A stretch of DNA of 64,000 nt, taken from Pagrus major. Taxonomy: Eukaryota > Chordata > Actinopteri > Spariformes > Sparidae. Shown here in pieces: positions 12,209 through 22,690 of this stretch (position 1 is the first letter of the stretch; every line of letters begins with the position of its first letter). Under the pieces are notes generated by a model. The model was not told the DNA's origin. It searched no databases and was given only the letters and a program-made list of their open reading frames with translations. The stretch lies in NCBI RefSeq assembly GCF_040436345.1, contig NC_133238.1, positions 1,178,501-1,242,500 on the forward strand, written 5' to 3'. The position numbers and the translations under genes were made by a program.

Positions 12209-12210
<2 letters not shown>

Positions 12211-12259
<49 letters not shown>
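12211..12259. repeat. (TG)n microsatellite
   Basis: About 24 uninterrupted TG units. Open frames across it are artefacts of the repeat. Confidence 0.95.
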
Positions 12260-12261
<2 letters not shown>

Positions 12262-12530
12262 CTGTGTCCAAATTCAGGGGCTGCAGCCCTCAAAGGGCTC
12301 ATTTGAAGGCCAATTACATCACAACGCTGCGCGAAGGCTGTCCAAATTTGAAGGCTCCTTCAAATGCAGCCCACAAATGCAGCCTGCCCTTCCCTCTTTT
12401 TGGAGGACGCACGCTACTATCCTTCGCGGCCTCCCATATCCCAAGATCCTTTGTGCAACGCTGCTCAGTCCCGAAACAGAAGAGGAAGCAAGAGAAAATG
12501 GCGACATCAAGTGGCGCAGACATGACATTC

Positions 12531-14262
12531 AATAGAATAGAATAGAATAGATATACTTTATTGATCCCAAGCTGGGAAATTAAGGTGTAGCAGCAGCATT
12601 ACACACACAGACGAATGACAACACAGTAAAATAAAGAGAACAACCTAGACATATTAACATAACAATATAAAATGTAATATAAAAAATGTATATATACACA
12701 AAATATGTATAAAAATGTATAAATGAGCAGTGTTGGTGTATACACAAGCAGTATTAATGGTAGTGCAACATAAAGTATAAGGTGCAGTGAACAGATGAGG
12801 TGCAGAACAGTGTAAAAAACATATAAAGTGCGTAGAGACTGTATGTTATGACCAGAGTTTTAGCTGTTATTATACAGTGTGATGGCATGTGGCAGGAAAG
12901 ATTTCCTGTATCTGTCCCTTCGACAGCGGAGCTGAAGCAGCCTGTGAGAGAAGGTACTCCGCTGTCTGTCTACTGTGTGATGGAGAGGGTGCTGATCATT
13001 GTCCATGATGGATAAAAGTTTCTTCAGCGTTCTCCTCTCCACCACTGTCTCAAAAGAGTCCAACCTGAGACCGAGTACGGAGCCAGCCTTCTTGATGATT
13101 TTATCAAGTCTGTTAGTGTCGCTGGCTCTGATGCTGCTGCCCCAACACACAGCAGCAAAGAAAATTGCTCCGGCAACAACAGACTGGTAGAAGATCTCCA
13201 ACATCTTGCTGCACACGTTGAAGGATCTCAGCTTCCTCAGGAAATAGAGTCTGCTCATCCCCTTCTTGTACACAGCCTCGGTATTAGATTTCCAGTCCAG
13301 TCTGTTGTCGATCACCACTCCCAGGTACTTGTAGTCATCCACCTCTTCCACCACCTCCCCCCTGATCCTTAGTGGCTGTGAAGGCATCTTCTTCCTCCTG
13401 AAGTCAATCACCATCTCTCTGGTCTTGTTGACATTCAGCCTCAGGTGATTCTGTTCGGACCACTCAACAAAGTTGTCTACCAGTGTCCTGTACTCCCCCT
13501 CCTCTCCCTCTCTTACACACCCGACAACAGCTGAGTCGTCAGAAAACTTCTGCAGGTAACACGACTCAGAGTTGTACTGAAAGTCAGTGGTGTATAAGGT
13601 GAAGAGGAAGGGAGAAAGCACAGTTCCCTGTGGAGCTCCTGTATCACTGACCACCACATCGGACAGGACACTGCCCAGACGGACAAACTGTGGCCTGCCT
13701 ATCAAGTAGTCAGTAATCCAGGAGATCCATGCGTCGTCAACACCCATCACCTGCAGCTTCTCACCCAGTAGCAGAGGTTGAATGGTGTTGAAAGCACTGG
13801 AGAAATCAAAGAATGTGATCCTCACAGTGCCTCCTCCACCATCCAGGTGCATATGGGCTCGTTGCAGCAGGTAGATGACAGCATCATCGACTCCTAAATG
13901 GGGCTGATAGGCAAATTGCAAAGGGTCCAGATACGTCATCACCTGTGGCCTCAGCTGGGCTAAGACCAGTCTCTCCAGGACCTTCATCACATGAGATGTG
14001 AGGGCGACTGGTCTGTAGTCTGCCGGGTCGGATGGTCTCGACTTCTTGGGGACTGGAACCAAGCAGGATGTCTTCCACAGCATAGGGACTTTCTCCAGAC
14101 TCAGGCTCAGGTTGTACAGATGTGCCAGTACAGGAGACAGCTGGCTGGCACAGGTCTTCAGGATCCTGGGTGTGATGCCATCAGGACCTGCAGCCTTTCG
14201 CTGGTGTAGTCTTTCCAGCTGCCTCTTTACCTGGCCTGTAGTCACCGTTGGGCGGGGGTTGG
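12531..14262 (-). mobile_element. L2-type (Maui/Rex-like) LINE, 5'-truncated
   Basis: The 3' end lies at the left: ATATACTTTATTGATCCCAA, as is typical of fish L2-like 3'UTRs, followed by a (TAGAA)n tail at 12531-12550. The reverse transcriptase frame occupies 14245-12860. The element starts abruptly near 14262, within the region just N-terminal to the RT, as 5'-truncated LINE insertions do. Confidence 0.8.
12860..14245 (-). CDS. LINE reverse transcriptase (L2 clade), truncated at 5' end but open
   Basis: 461 uninterrupted codons. RT blocks in order: RKAAGPDGITPRIL (residues about 16-29), PSDPADYRPVALTSHVMKVL (about 71-90), FFDFSSAFNTIQP (first catalytic Asp block, about 146-158), TGAPQGTVLSPFLFTLYTTD (about 205-224), FSDDSAVVG (catalytic -DD-, about 235-243) and NKTREMVIDFRRKK, then DYKYLGVVID. 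The C-terminal YRGV-like tail ends HRLLQLRCRRDRYRKSFLP. The endonuclease domain is missing because the insertion is 5'-truncated. RT motifs are all intact, so this copy is comparatively young. Confidence 0.85.
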   Translation of the reverse strand: MTTGQVKRQLERLHQRKAAGPDGITPRILKTCASQLSPVLAHLYNLSLSLEKVPMLWKTSCLVPVPKKSRPSDPADYRPVALTSHVMKVLERLVLAQLRPQVMTYLDPLQFAYQPHLGVDDAVIYLLQRAHMHLDGGGGTVRITFFDFSSAFNTIQPLLLGEKLQVMGVDDAWISWITDYLIGRPQFVRLGSVLSDVVVSDTGAPQGTVLSPFLFTLYTTDFQYNSESCYLQKFSDDSAVVGCVREGEEGEYRTLVDNFVEWSEQNHLRLNVNKTREMVIDFRRKKMPSQPLRIRGEVVEEVDDYKYLGVVIDNRLDWKSNTEAVYKKGMSRLYFLRKLRSFNVCSKMLEIFYQSVVAGAIFFAAVCWGSSIRASDTNRLDKIIKKAGSVLGLRLDSFETVVERRTLKKLLSIMDNDQHPLHHTVDRQRSTFSHRLLQLRCRRDRYRKSFLPHAITLYNNS

Positions 14263-14690
14263 TGCAAAATTTAAGTAATGGGTTTATATTCGGTTTTTAC
14301 TCATTTGAACATCCAACGCCAGATATGTTAAACTTCAAGGGACTATAAAACGTCCAAATTTCAACTTTCAGTTAAAATACGTGACGCTGGTAATGCTATG
14401 GTAAATGTAGTTGTTATTCACCAATGGGTTAAGGCTTATTTTGTAATGTTGATAATTTAGATTTGACACTTTGTACACACACAAATAAATGTACACATTT
14501 GATAGATTTGAACCAAAACAGACTTTAATGCATGAACACCTGGTAACGCAACCAGGAAATACTCCGAAGGCTAGACCGTCCCATTTAACAATGGTGGACA
14601 CGGCCTTCAAGGTCTCTCCGAAGGACCCAGCCTTCGTGGGCCGCAAAGGCTGCGTCCTTGAAGGATGCAGCCCCTGAATTTGGACACAGC

Positions 14691-15247
14691 CACAGTCTGT
14701 AGGCGAGCAGTGGGCAGCGCCGTAATAACAAGGAGGCAAAGCAGCTAGGCGAAGCAAAGCGAAGCCAAGCAGCAGCAATGAGAAGCAACAGTTGAAGCCA
14801 AGCAAAGCAAAGCAGCAGTGATTTCCTGCAGACGGGTTAGCGGTTGCTGCTACACAGGTATCTTTACCCTACAATAAAACAACAAATATTAGCAACTTAC
14901 TGATGGCTGGAGGAGGAAGCTAAGGTCACTGTGCTACATACCGGTCAGGCAATCCCGATCGGCACGGTGCGGAGCGAAGCGCTCGGCTACCTGAGGGCGA
15001 CCAGCAGCGGACAGCGAGCAGCACACAGCGAGCAGTGAGCAGCGAGCAGCCTGCAGCTAGCGGTGAGCAGCGTGCAGCCAGCAGCAACACCCAAGCAAGC
15101 CTCTGAAATAAAATAACCAGAATGAACAACTGGATGGACAGCATGATAACAGACTGCAGTCGCCGCCGCCAGCCTACCTGCCACCAAATGAATGCGGAAG
15201 TGGAGGGTGTCAGGAAGTGACGTGACCCAGGATCCGTCAGGCAAGAG
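14691..15247. other. Unassigned GC-richer flank with AGC-rich low complexity
   Basis: 14,740-14,820 and 14,995-15,090 are low-complexity AGCAG/GAGCAGC-rich tracts. Open frames across them on both strands are composition artefacts. Nothing else recognised. The stretch 15,180-15,263 continues at 20,393 once the LINE is removed. Confidence 0.4.
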
Positions 15248-15263
15248 GACAACCAGGTGCCTT
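15248..15263. repeat. Left target-site duplication of the L1/Tx1 LINE
   Basis: GACAACCAGGTGCCTT here is identical to 20377-20392. The two 16-bp copies define the LINE insertion exactly. Confidence 0.9.
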
Positions 15264-15525
15264 GGTCTACGTGAGGCTGGGCAAGATGGCAGCCAGCACA
15301 CAATCTTTGCTGTAAACTCCTCCAAGTTTTGGGCACCATTTGCTCTATAAACTAAGGTAAACTTAACGGAACATCACTTTCAAGAACTGGTATGTGAGGA
15401 AAAGGACAATATAAGAACTAAAGTCTAACTTGTTATCGATTTTGGGAAGATACACGGACTTTCTTTTCTCCCTCTTCTTTGAGCTAACGCAAACGGGCTA
15501 ACTAGCCAAACGCTAAGACAACAAC

Positions 15526-16330
15526 ATGACAAAACGAGTGAAAGAAAAAAAGGGGAACATTTTGATGGACTTGAATGATGATTCTCCGCTCAGCTTATGC
15601 TCTCCTTTACCTGATACTCCTCTCTCAAGCCCTAACTCCAAGAAAACATGCTCAAGAGATAACGATGAGGTATCCAATGCAGACATACTAAAAGCTGTCC
15701 AACACTTAACGAGCAGGTTCATATCTCTTGAACAAAAGATAAGCCAAAACACTGAAGAGATTGTGGCTATCAAAGAAAACATCATATCAAACAAGGTATT
15801 GAACACATGGTGAAGACAAACAATGACAAGATGCAAGTGATGAGTCGCCGGCTCAGTGAACAGGATGGAAAAATTGAAGAAGCAGAGCGTTACAGCCGAC
15901 GCTGGAATCTGAAACTTTTCAACCTACCAGAATCCACCAATGAGTCCACGGAAGATCTAAGAAAACAGATCTTTGAGATTTTTGGACAAATGGCTCCAGA
16001 TGAAAAAACAAGCTTGGCTTTCTCGTCGACACGATTCACCGAGTTGGACGCCCCAGAGATGACAGGAGCCCTCGTCCTGTGATAATCCAATTCACCATGC
16101 GCACCTTCAGGCAGAAAATATGGAAAACTTCGATGACCGCCACCGTGATGAGGGAGAAAAAGCTTCGACTTGCGGAGGATCTGACATATGGGGAAAGACA
16201 ATGCCGAAAGAAACTTTGGCCGCTGGTTGAAAAAGCCCGCAAAGATGGAAGAAAGACTGCATGGCGTGGTCCAGATGTGATCATCGAAGGAAAGAGAATC
16301 ACCGCTGACTCAGTGAAAGATGTCTTTTGA
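15526..16330 (+). pseudogene. LINE ORF1 (RNA-binding/chaperone protein) pseudogene
   Basis: Starts at ATG 15526 (MTKRVKEKKGNILMDL). Residues about 55-90 form a coiled-coil-like segment (ISLEQKISQNTEEIVAIKEN). This is followed by AERYSRRWNLKLFNLPES, matching the RRM-like entry seen in L1 ORF1p, and a basic C-terminal part (REKKLRLAEDLTYGERQC). Three frames are needed, with shifts near 15,795 and 16,075. In L1 elements ORF1p trimerises and binds element RNA. Here it is not functional. Confidence 0.7.
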
Positions 16331-16502
16331 GACACCCATAGGTTTGTCCCTATCTCCCCAGCTTCAGAGCTGAATGTTCTCTTTTTTCCATTAAGAAAAA
16401 CTCGTTCACACTTTTGAGGCATTTGCACAAGCAAGCCTATTTTTTAAGGCTTACATTATCTTATTTCTTTCTGTTCTCCAGACATTGTGCTCTTATATAT
16501 AT

Positions 16503-19500
16503 TTTTTTTTCATTGAAAATGAATGATTTTAAGTTTAACTCATTGAAAATGGTCTCACTTAATGTTAGGGGATTGAGAAACAATATAAAAGAAAAGCAAC
16601 GTTCCTCTTTCTTCGAAAAATAAATGCCAATATTATCCTCTTACAAGAAACACACTCTTGCGACTCAGACAATAAGTTTTGGAAAAGTCAATGGGGCGAT
16701 CAAGCTTACTGTTGTCATGCTACACATAATTCTGCAGGTGTTGCACTACTATTTAATAAATTTACAGCTGATATCTTAGAAACCTACAACTCTGATAGTG
16801 GTAGATGATGTATTGTGTTATGCAAACTGGATAATGTTTTTTTCATAATATGTAATGTATATGGCCACAATGGAACCACACAAGCCCGAACTATGTTTAC
16901 AGAAATCTTGTCCAAAATAAGGGAATTACAAAGTAAAAATAAAGAGGCATTCCTGAATATAGGAGGAGACTTTAATGATGCTCCAAATGATACGATAGAG
17001 AGAATTCCAGGGAGAGTTTCTCAAAATTCACTTTTCAAAGCCACACAATTTATGAGCCAAGAATTATCAGTAATAGATGCATGGCGTTTTTTTTAGTCCA
17101 GATTGTAAAGAGTTGACCTGGTCTAATACAAGAGGAACATTACAATCCAGAATTGATTTATGGTTAACCTCCTCTTCATGTTTACAATATATTTCAGAAA
17201 TGAATCACTCATACGCTCCTTTATCTGACCATAATCTTATCTCAATTCATGTAACTGGTTCTAAAGAAAGTAACAAGAAATTAAGGGGATATTGGAAGCT
17301 AAATAATAACCTACTTAAAAATAAAACTTTTCAAGACTCAGTTAAATTAATAGCTTTAGATATCTTTCCTAAAAATGATATGAACCATATCCAGAAATGG
17401 GAATACTTTCAATTCAAAGTTAGAGAAATGGCCATCCTCTGCAGTAAAAATATCAAAAAAGCTAAAGACAAAAAAGAAAAGGAAATTATGGATGAATTAA
17501 AAACTTTTCGAAATAAGGAAAATCTTTCAGAAGAAAAATGAAAATCGATAATTTATATACTGAAGCTGCTAAAGGCGCATTTATTCGTTCTAGGGCAAAA
17601 TGGTTAGAACATGGTGAAAGAAACTCGAGTTACTTTTTCGCTCTTGAAAAACGTAATCGAAAAAGATCTAACATTTCGGCACTGAGAATAAACAATAATC
17701 TAAATACTAATCCCAAAGAAATAGCAGAACATATTTGTGCCTTTTATGAAAAACTGTATAAATCTAAATATGAACCTGAACACTGTGAAAAATTCTTAGA
17801 CAGTATTAAGGATTATATCCCAATGATCTCAGAAGAATTTAAACAACATTGTGAAAATCCAATCTTGAATCTGGAACTCATTGAAGCTTTAAAACACATG
17901 AAAACTGGGAAATCTCCGGGGATTGACGGTTTATCTGCTGAATTTTATAATTTTTTTGGGATATTATTGAAACTCCACTTTTGAATATGTTTAAAGATTG
18001 TAATACAAACAAGGAAATGACATCAACTATGAAACAAGGTTTAATTAGCCTTATTCCAAAACCAAACAAAGACCCTTTATGTATAGATAATTGGAGACCC
18101 ATCACACATTTGAATGTGGATTATAAATTATTTGCATTTGTCTATTCCAGACAATTAAAATCTAATCTTGGAGATATAATAAATGAATGCCAAACAGGTT
18201 TTATGTCTAAGCGACACATTAGTAATAACATTAGATTTACTTGACTACTCAGAACATGTGGAGTCACAAGCAGTTATTGTATTTCTTGATTTCTACAAAG
18301 CTTTCGACACGTTGGAACACCCTTTTATTTTTTATACATTAAAATTAATGGGATTTGGAGAAAACTTTGTCTCAGTAGTTAAAATGTTATACAAAGATAT
18401 CAACAGTAATTTAATTATCTATCCTAACACCTCCAAAAGATTTCCGATCAACCGTTCTGTCCGTCAAGGATGCCCAATTTCTCCATTTTTATTTTTAATT
18501 GCAGTAGAGCTCCTCTCCCGGCTTTACAATTAATTAATGATTTCTCTAAAGCTTCAGGTTTACATCTCAATATTAACAAATGTGAAATCTTGTGTATTTA
18601 TGATACAGATTGTGCAAACATATGTAACATCCAAGTTTAAAAAAACAGTGAAATACTTAGGCATAGATATCACTAAAGATATGTCCTCTAGACAACAACT
18701 TAATTTCCTCCCCAGACTTAAAAAAACACAATTATCATGAATATGTGGCTTCAACGTGACCTATCTATTTTTGACAGAATTCTCTTATCTAAAGCGGAAG
18801 GTATCTCAAGACTGGTATATCCTGCTCTATCATTATTTGTCGAGGATTCATCATCCAAAGAAATTAATAAAATACTTAGCAATTTTACCTGGAAAAATAA
18901 GAAACACCATCTGAAGAATGAAATTCTCTCGGCATCCAGGAAACAAGGAGGCTTTGAATTATTAAATTTCAATGATTTAAATAACACTTTCAAAATAAAA
19001 TGGATTAAGGAATGTCTCAAAACCCCAAACTCAATTTGGTTTTTTATTCCAAATAATATTTTTAAGAAATTAGGTGGTCTACATTTTTTACTCACCTGTA
19101 ACTTCAATGTTACCAAATTACCTTTAAAATTATCAAAATTTTACCAACAGGCACTCTTAGCATGGAAATTGTGCTATTCCCACAACTTTTCCCCTCACAA
19201 AGCCATAATATGGAATAATGAAGATATTACTGTCAGGAAAAAATCCATATTTAAACAGAAGTGGATTGATAAGAACATTATTTTCGTATGTGACCTTTTT
19301 GATTGTCATGGTATAATGCTTAGTTATGAACGTTTTCTTCGTCTTAAATCCTTTCCCATTACTAGTAAAGAATTTAATTACGTAACTAAAGCAATCCCTA
19401 ATGGCCTTTCTCTCCTGATGAGAAGCCATTATCAGTATCAACAAAACAGTAAGAATAAAACCCCTTCTAATGATAAATGGACTTGATGTAATGGATTCAA

Positions 19501-20096
19501 AGTGCAACAACAAACATATACGTAATACTTTTTATGAAAAGAGGAAAATAACTCCACGAGGGAAAGCATTTTGGGATAACATCTTTATGGACACTGACTG
19601 GAAGAAGGCCTGGACATTGCCTTATAAGTATTGTTTTTCCAATAAAATAAAAGAGGTTCACATCAAAATTTTACACACTATATATCCAACAAATTTATAT
19701 TTCTCTAAATTTTTAAATATTGAAAACAAATGCAGTTTTTGCAATATGGAACCAGAAACCTTAACTCATTTATTCTACCACTGTGCCCAATCTATCAATT
19801 TCTGGACTCAACTTGAACAATATATAGTGTGTAAAATCAAGATAAACATCTTAATTGACTGTAGAAGTGTGATAATGTATTTTGTCCATGGAGAAAATGA
19901 CATCACCGTTATTACAAACCTATTCATTTTGTATGGCAAATTTCACATACACAAATGCAAATACTCCAAAACTCGACCCAACTTTAGAAGTTTCTTGCAT
20001 GAGTTTAAAGACTACATGAAATCCCTTACACTAATTGACACTAAACAAAGCACCACATCCACAGATATATACGAGAGGTTTTTCAAAGAAGAATAA
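16503..20096 (+). pseudogene. LINE ORF2 (endonuclease-reverse transcriptase) pseudogene
   Basis: An apurinic endonuclease-like N-terminus (KMVSLNVRGLRNN; LQETHS; IGGDFNDAPND; LSDHNLIS) is followed by RT blocks (TGKSPGIDGLSAEFY; NWRPITHLNVDYKL; VIVFLDFYKAFDT; RQGCPISPFLFLI). A C-terminal zinc-knuckle-like CSFCNMEPETLTHLFYHC follows. At about 18,518-18,521 the sequence jumps from the AVELLS block directly to PALQLINDFSKASGL (read in another frame). The intervening stretch that normally holds the catalytic F/YADD is absent. At least seven frame changes and several stops are present. Confidence 0.8.
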
Positions 20097-20376
20097 TGTA
20101 TTTACATTCTGCTTCCTTGTTTTTTGTTTGTTTGTGGGTTTTTTTTGTTTTTTTCCCTTTTCCTGTCATTTTATTTATTCTTTTTTTTATTTATTATCCT
20201 CCCTACTTTTTAAGTTTACTGGCATTACTAACATTAACCTTAGTTTATTGTGATTTATTTATTATTTATTTATCTGTGATGTTACATATATATTGGAGCA
20301 CCTGTCTGCTGTTCTATGTACATTTGTTTGTATGTTCTACCTTTTTAAGTAAAGTTCACTGGAAAAAAAAAAAAAA

Positions 20377-20392
20377 GACAACCAGGTGCCTT
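20377..20392. repeat. Right target-site duplication of the L1/Tx1 LINE
   Basis: Perfect copy of 15248-15263, directly after the A-rich tail. Confidence 0.9.
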
Positions 20393-22440
20393 CTGCCTGC
20401 CTTTTATAAGGTGCTCTCTCACAGCCATTGGCTGGGAAGAGCCACACAGCTGAAATCCACCACACAACTTCATACTGCAACACATGCTTGTTTGTTATTT
20501 GTGTTTGAGTTTGTTTTAGTTTCATAGTTTAGCTGCTGTAGTTGAATGATGGATTTCTGTTGATTGAATTATTATTGATCTGATCAATTTGCTGACATCA
20601 ATAAATTCTATTATATTATACAGAGCAGTTTTCTGTGATTATTTTGTGCATATGTTTTGTGATAATTACTGGTTGTGATGGTCAGTGCTCGGATTCATTT
20701 CCTTCAATGTTCCTTTAATTGTAAATACTTTACAAATATTTACATTTAAAGTGAGACTGTTTTGGTCTGGTTATTGGTCCCTGTTTCCAGGGTGGTGCCC
20801 CATTTAAATGATTTGGTTATTAATTTTAATTAATTGTGATTAATTAGAACTATATTAAACCTAAATGGGAAATCTGATTTACCACCTGGTTACAATATTT
20901 TAACGACTTGGCATTGCTGTTGTTAGATGAAGCTAAATTTGAGGCTGGGAAACTGCTATACATTTTTGAAGACATTACAAGGTTTATTACTTATGTCTCA
21001 CTGTAGAAATGACACTGTTAGATATTGTGTACAGTTAGTAAATCATGAACTTCTTGCTCCAGGTATGAAGAAGGAGCAGCTCCGGCTTCTACCCCCATGA
21101 AAAAATGACCAGGCCTGCAGAGCTGGAAGATCCTGCTGTGTCAAACATTGGACAAAGTTACAGTGACTTATAGTGAGTTATAGTTATAGTGTCACTATGT
21201 GACAATATAAAATCATAAATTTTGTACACAACTGTTCCTTACTTTCTTCCTAAAAGAGGGCAGGTGGCACTGTGATGTGTGTATTATGAGTACTGACATC
21301 ATCCGAGTGAAATACTGAATAAATCCTGTCTGTAATATTAAAATTAAAGATCCTACTAATCATATGTTACTTGTACAGAGGGCTTTACAAAAAACATTCC
21401 AAGCACAGAATTCACACTATATATTTCAGCCTGATCATATTACTATTCACACTATATAATAAACACAACCCTAACATGCTCTAATAAAAACAATGTGTCT
21501 GACCTAAACTAATTGCCCTGACTCACTTTTGTTTTTTAGGACCAGAATTCCAGTCCAGCCACCCCCAGAGATGAATTACCATCCTGCCCTTTATTCTCAT
21601 TTGCAGCTGGTCTCACTTGCTAACACACTAACTTTTGCACATCCCACGATGAAGTGGTTTGCACAAAACTGTACAGCTTTGTGAGTCTAAAACATAAATA
21701 CCTGCGATAGTATTTGTTATAGTAATTCCTTCATTTATATGTCCACTGTGGCTCTGATATTTTTGTAAATTTTGTAAACTTTGTCATAAATGGCGAAACA
21801 TGAAACTGAACTTGTTTACACAGACCTGTGTTTGTTATGTATCAATGTACATATACCTCTGAAGGCTTTATTAGCACTTATTATGTAGCAAATGAATGCA
21901 ACAATGCAACTGAGGAATGGTGAATATATGGGTGAATAAATACACAGGTAGAAGTAATTATTACAGTCTTAACAGTTTTAACAAATTGCAACAATGAATT
22001 TGCATAGAAATAAATGAAATATGTATAATAAATAACTAAAAGGGTTTGAACTAAACAATGAGAAGGGGGGAAATACTGCTAAAACTCAGCTGCCTGGCAT
22101 GCTTGACACCCATAAGTACCTGGATTTGATCATTTGTGTGAAACAATGCATCATTTTTAAATCAGTTTATTTGATCAGCAATTGGATAAAAAAAAAAACA
22201 CTCATGTAAATGTATGTTTAATTTAATTTTACTTGTACTTTTGATACTAAAGTACATTTATTGCCACAAAATGTATTTTGATACTAAGTTCATTTAATAT
22301 CAGATAGACTACTCAAGTTCTATATATACAATATGGCTGTCACTCTTCAGTAGTATTTTAACAAATTATCTTTACTTTTACTCAAGTATGACTTTTGGAT
22401 ACTTTATACAAGACTGATTACTGGGTAGCCCATAGTTAGT
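20393..22440. other. Unassigned AT-rich sequence
   Basis: Begins with TTTTATAAGG (TATA-like, 20,400) and has AATAAA near 20,600, so it may be the remains of a transcribed repeat or LTR continuing from 15,247. Around 22,220-22,400 there is a simple TACTTTTACTCAAGTA-like repeat common in fish genomes. No coding signal. Confidence 0.35.
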
Positions 22441-22454
22441 GTGCAGGCTTTTTG

Positions 22455-22682
22455 TTAAACAAATGTTGTTGCTGCCAGGCCCTTACAGCAAGGTGGCAAG
22501 CCTTGTTCGACAGCATCCATTTTGGTGCTGTAATATATCAACGGCTGCTTTCTGTCTTGGGAATGGCTGGTTATAGACGACAGTGGACTTGTGATTATGC
22601 TCTCAAACCAGTAGGCCAAGCTCTGCCCAATTACAATGCGACAAGGAGGCGGAGGATGCATTTCCGCATTGAAAGGGGACTT
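22455..22682 (-). pseudogene. Endogenous retrovirus pol fragment (RNase H-like part), left of hAT insertion
   Basis: The minus strand reads QPLIYYSTKMDAVEQGLPPC, resembling the region after RT that leads into RNase H in retroviral pol. It is the downstream continuation of the pol remnant at 25,736-26,830: same strand, correct order, separated only by the hAT element and its 8-bp duplication. Highly degraded. Confidence 0.5.
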
Positions 22683-22690
22683 GCGATCAG
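22683..22690. repeat. Target-site duplication (left) of the ZMYM-like hAT
   Basis: GCGATCAG, identical to 25728-25735. Eight bases is the hAT-superfamily size. Confidence 0.9.

Larger units (their letters stand above)
12093..14396. repeat. Inverted repeat pair (94/93 bp) flanking a LINE
   Basis: 12093-12186 (GCATTACCAGCGTCATG...) is the reverse complement, with a few mismatches, of 14304-14396. The arms lie on either side of the L2 insertion and of a (TG)n tract, forming a potential large foldback. They are probably two copies of one non-autonomous DNA element in opposite orientations. Confidence 0.75.
12261..14690. mobile_element. Non-autonomous DNA element with 25-bp terminal inverted repeats, interrupted by a LINE
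   Basis: GCTGTGTCCAAATTCAGGGG (12261 onward, 25 bp in all) is repeated perfectly in inverse at 14666-14690. Internal sequence on both sides has related 'AAGGCTCCTTCAAATGCAGCC'-type motifs. No transposase is present, so this is MITE-like. The L2 LINE (about 12,531-14,262) sits inside. No matching target-site duplication was found outside the ends. Confidence 0.55.
15264..20376 (+). mobile_element. Full-length L1/Tx1-type LINE (5.1 kb), inactive
   Basis: Bounded by perfect 16-bp target-site duplications and ending in an A-rich tail (about 20,362-20,376). Order: 5'UTR with CAAGATGGCAGCC (about 15,283), ORF1 (15,526-16,330), ORF2 (about 16,503-20,096) and a 280-bp T-rich 3'UTR. Both ORFs carry many frameshifts, and the RT catalytic segment is deleted. 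Clade assignment rests on RT block style and the CCHC-like C-terminus. Confidence 0.85.

Noticed and set aside
12158..12545. Two overlapping Cys/Val-rich frames
   Set aside because: They cross the (TG)n microsatellite. No family signal.
14926..15339. Leu/Ala/Cys-rich minus-strand frames
   Set aside because: Generated by AGCAGC low-complexity sequence. No domain.
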